Shown piece after piece: positions 6,397 to 7,729 of a DNA stretch of 7,729 bases. How positions within the stretch are numbered: the stretch's first letter is position 1; the number at the start of each line of letters is the position of its first letter. The stretch covers positions 1-7,729 of the forward strand of contig QYQC01000150.1 of NCBI GenBank assembly GCA_007280315.1. Reading direction: 5' to 3'. The notes under the pieces were generated by a model, which searched no databases, was not told the origin of the DNA, and saw nothing but the letters and a program-made list of their open reading frames with translations. A program made the translations under genes and the position numbers. The DNA comes from Betaproteobacteria bacterium (GTDB lineage Bacteria > Pseudomonadota > Gammaproteobacteria > Burkholderiales > SG8-39).

Positions 6397-7548
6397 TTAC
6401 TCCCTTCTCGGCAGCATGCCCATGCACTTGGAAATGATGCCGAGCATGATCTCGTCGGCGCCGCCACCGATGGAGGACAGGCGCGCGTCCCGATACGCGC
6501 GGCCGATGGGGTTCTCCCACATGTAACCCATGCCGCCCCAGAATTGCAGGCAGCCATCGGGAACCTCGCGCGCGAGCCGCCCGGCTTTCAATTTCGCCAT
6601 GGACGCGAGTTCGGTCACGTCCTGCCCCGCAATGTAAAGTTCGGTCGCCCGATGCACCAGAGCGCGCAGGCACTCGACTTCGGTTTTCAGCTCGGCCAGG
6701 CGGAAATGCACGTACTGGTTGTCCAGAATCGATTTGCCGAACGCCATTCTCTCGCGCGCATAGTTCGCGGTCTCCTCGATCAGTCTGCCCATCGACATGC
6801 TGCGCGCCGCGGCCCACAGCCGCTCTTCCTGGAACTGCAGCATCTGATAGGTAAAGCCCATACCCTCGTCGCCGATGCGGTAACGCTGCGGCACGCGCAC
6901 GTCGTCGAGGAAGATCTGCGCCGTGTCCGAAGACCACATGCCTAGTTTCCTCAGTTTGCGCGCCACGCTCACGCCCTTGGCCTTCATCGGCACGCAGATC
7001 AGCGACTTGTTCTTGTGCGCCGCGCCCTGGCTGGTATTGGCCAGGAGGCACATCCAGTCGGCCTGGGTGCCGTTGGTGGTCCACATCTTGCCGCCGTTGA
7101 TGACGTAATCGTCGCCGTCCTTCTTTGCCGTGGTCTTGATCGAAGCGACATCGGACCCGGCGCCGACTTCGGACACGCCGAGGCAGGCAACGAAATCGCC
7201 CGCGATCGACGGCGCCAGAAATTCACGGCGCAACTCGTCCGTACCGAATCGCGCCAGCGCCGGCGTCGCCATGTCGGTCTGCACGCCGATCGCCATCGGG
7301 ACGCCGCCGCACTGGATATGGCCCAACGCCTCGGCCATCGCCACAGAGTAGGAATAGTCCAGCCCTTGTCCGCCGTAAGCTTCGGGTTTGCACACGCCGA
7401 GAAACCCGAGCTGCCCCATTTTCTTGAACACTTCGTGCGCCGGAAAAATCTCGGCGGCTTCCCATTCGTCGACGAAAGGATTGATTTCAGCGTCGATGAA
7501 TTTCTTCAACTGCCGCTGCAGCTCTTCGTGCTCGTGGGTATATATCAT
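6397..7548 (-). CDS. Acyl-CoA dehydrogenase, citronellyl-CoA dehydrogenase (AtuD)-like
   Basis: FAD-dependent acyl-CoA dehydrogenase of 383 residues, a normal length, introducing an alpha,beta double bond and passing electrons to electron-transfer flavoprotein. Visible are the N-terminal helical domain (1-115), the middle beta domain with FAD/substrate segment CLGVSEVGAGSDVASIKT (122-139) and MWTTNG (155-160), and the C-terminal helical domain (about 230-383). The C-terminal position that carries the catalytic Glu in short/medium-chain enzymes (YEGT) reads GGGADE (361-366). The base is therefore predicted to be E242 in helix G (FQEERL), as in isovaleryl- and long-chain-type enzymes. The stretch GGVPMAIGVQTDM (81-93) and the overall sequence recall Pseudomonas AtuD, which makes geranyl-CoA; this is recollection, not an alignment. 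ATG at 7548 is supported by AAGGA 8 nt upstream. First gene of the visible catabolic operon. Confidence 0.92.
   Translation of the reverse strand: MIYTHEHEELQRQLKKFIDAEINPFVDEWEAAEIFPAHEVFKKMGQLGFLGVCKPEAYGGQGLDYSYSVAMAEALGHIQCGGVPMAIGVQTDMATPALARFGTDELRREFLAPSIAGDFVACLGVSEVGAGSDVASIKTTAKKDGDDYVINGGKMWTTNGTQADWMCLLANTSQGAAHKNKSLICVPMKAKGVSVARKLRKLGMWSSDTAQIFLDDVRVPQRYRIGDEGMGFTYQMLQFQEERLWAAARSMSMGRLIEETANYARERMAFGKSILDNQYVHFRLAELKTEVECLRALVHRATELYIAGQDVTELASMAKLKAGRLAREVPDGCLQFWGGMGYMWENPIGRAYRDARLSSIGGGADEIMLGIISKCMGMLPRRE
6400..6406 (-). promoter_or_regulatory. Ribosome binding site of the hydratase gene
   Basis: AAGGGAG on the minus strand lies 6 nt before the ATG at 6393 and is embedded in the last codons of the dehydrogenase gene. 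It supports the chosen start and close coupling of the two genes. Confidence 0.7.
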
Positions 7549-7556
7549 GTCGCTCG

Positions 7557-7561
7557 TCCTT
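7557..7561 (-). promoter_or_regulatory. Ribosome binding site of the dehydrogenase gene
   Basis: AAGGA on the minus strand ends 8 nt before the ATG at 7548. It supports that start, which also matches the usual family N-terminus (MIYTHEHEEL). Confidence 0.65.
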
Positions 7562-7620
7562 AGTTCTTGTCCAATTTCCTACGTGACGACTTGAATCGCA
7601 TCGCATTTGGGGTTAACCGT

Positions 7621-7671
7621 AACCGTGTTTTCCGTGCGGATGTGCTTTTCATCCGCGCGGAAAACACGGTT
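7621..7671. repeat. Large near-perfect inverted repeat (22-bp arms, 7-nt loop)
   Basis: Arms at 7621-7642 and 7650-7671 pair over 22 bp with a single T/G mismatch (a G-U wobble if transcribed from the plus strand), around the loop TGCTTTT. The outer part is AACCGTGTTTTCCG and the inner part GCGGATG. There is no T-run outside the stem on either strand, so it is not a plain intrinsic terminator. It lies about 70 nt upstream of the dehydrogenase start. It could be an attenuator or operator, a REP/MITE-like dispersed element, or structure near the 3' end of an upstream gene. Confidence 0.75.
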
Positions 7672-7729
7672 GGCGCGCAGGGCGCGCAATGGTCGAGCCG
7701 CAGTAATCTGGCTTGCGCGGACGGCGTCC

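Larger units (their letters stand above)
7549..7729. other. Leader/intergenic stretch upstream of the catabolic operon; possible end of an upstream minus-strand gene
   Basis: No confident gene is seen. Two minus-strand frames run open in from the window edge. One ends at TAG 7581-7579, 30 nt before the dehydrogenase ATG, with a tail reading TVNPKCDAIQVVT. The other runs on to TAA at 7561-7559. Neither is recognisable and codon bias does not separate them. No convincing sigma-70 promoter is visible. The palindrome GGTTAACC (7611-7618) and a tandem AACCGT pair (7615-7626) lie beside the large hairpin. Confidence 0.4.

Noticed and set aside
6260..7084. Minus-strand open frame (274 codons) inside the dehydrogenase and hydratase genes in another frame
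   Set aside because: Arg/Gly-rich out-of-frame product spanning two well-supported genes; it would need both to be wrong.
7549..7729. Small RNA or tRNA gene in the upstream region
   Set aside because: No cloverleaf, CCA end or terminator with a U-tract could be found; only the hairpin is structured.

Overview
The window is GC-rich DNA from a proteobacterium, most likely a betaproteobacterium. The main clue is the ParE protein, whose region around the ATP-lyase junction reads like beta-proteobacterial ParE. The compact co-directional genes, the GC-biased third codon positions and the mix of CoA-thioester catabolism with a LytTR two-component system also fit. Genus cannot be told from this sequence. 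All five recognisable genes lie on the minus strand, so transcription runs from high to low coordinates. There are no RNA genes, insertion sequences or CRISPR arrays.

Reading in the direction of transcription, bases 7729-7549 hold no confidently called gene but contain a near-perfect 22-bp inverted repeat. Then comes a tightly packed catabolic operon: an acyl-CoA dehydrogenase resembling citronellyl-CoA dehydrogenase AtuD (7548-6397), an enoyl-CoA hydratase/isomerase of the methylglutaconyl/isohexenylglutaconyl-CoA hydratase type (6393-5578) and an AtuA-family protein (5581-3785). The first two genes are 3 nt apart and the last two overlap by 4 nt (ATGA). The trio matches parts D, E and A of the acyclic-terpene (citronellol/geraniol) utilisation pathway of Pseudomonas. 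The biotin-dependent geranyl-CoA carboxylase that acts between the dehydrogenase and the hydratase is not in the window, so the true substrate (acyclic terpenoid, leucine-type branched acyl-CoA, or other) is open.

After a 144-nt intergenic region comes a two-component pair: a LytS-type membrane histidine kinase (3640-2303) with a large extracytoplasmic segment of no family I recognise, and a REC-LytTR response regulator of the AlgR/LytT type (2296-1517), separated by 6 nt. The 144-nt region is the most structured non-coding part of the window. It holds an 11-bp direct repeat with a 20-bp period, a 9/10 match to the AlgR core recognition sequence and an 11-bp perfect dyad, all upstream of a gene pair that encodes an AlgR-like regulator. 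This is a candidate autoregulatory region.

Finally, after a 160-nt GC-rich gap, comes the first 452 codons of parE (1356-1, running off the window), encoding topoisomerase IV subunit B, a housekeeping gene. I see no strong evidence for an entirely new system. The best leads are the LytTR operator candidates, the unrecognised sensor domain, the large hairpin upstream of the dehydrogenase and the uncharacterised AtuA protein.
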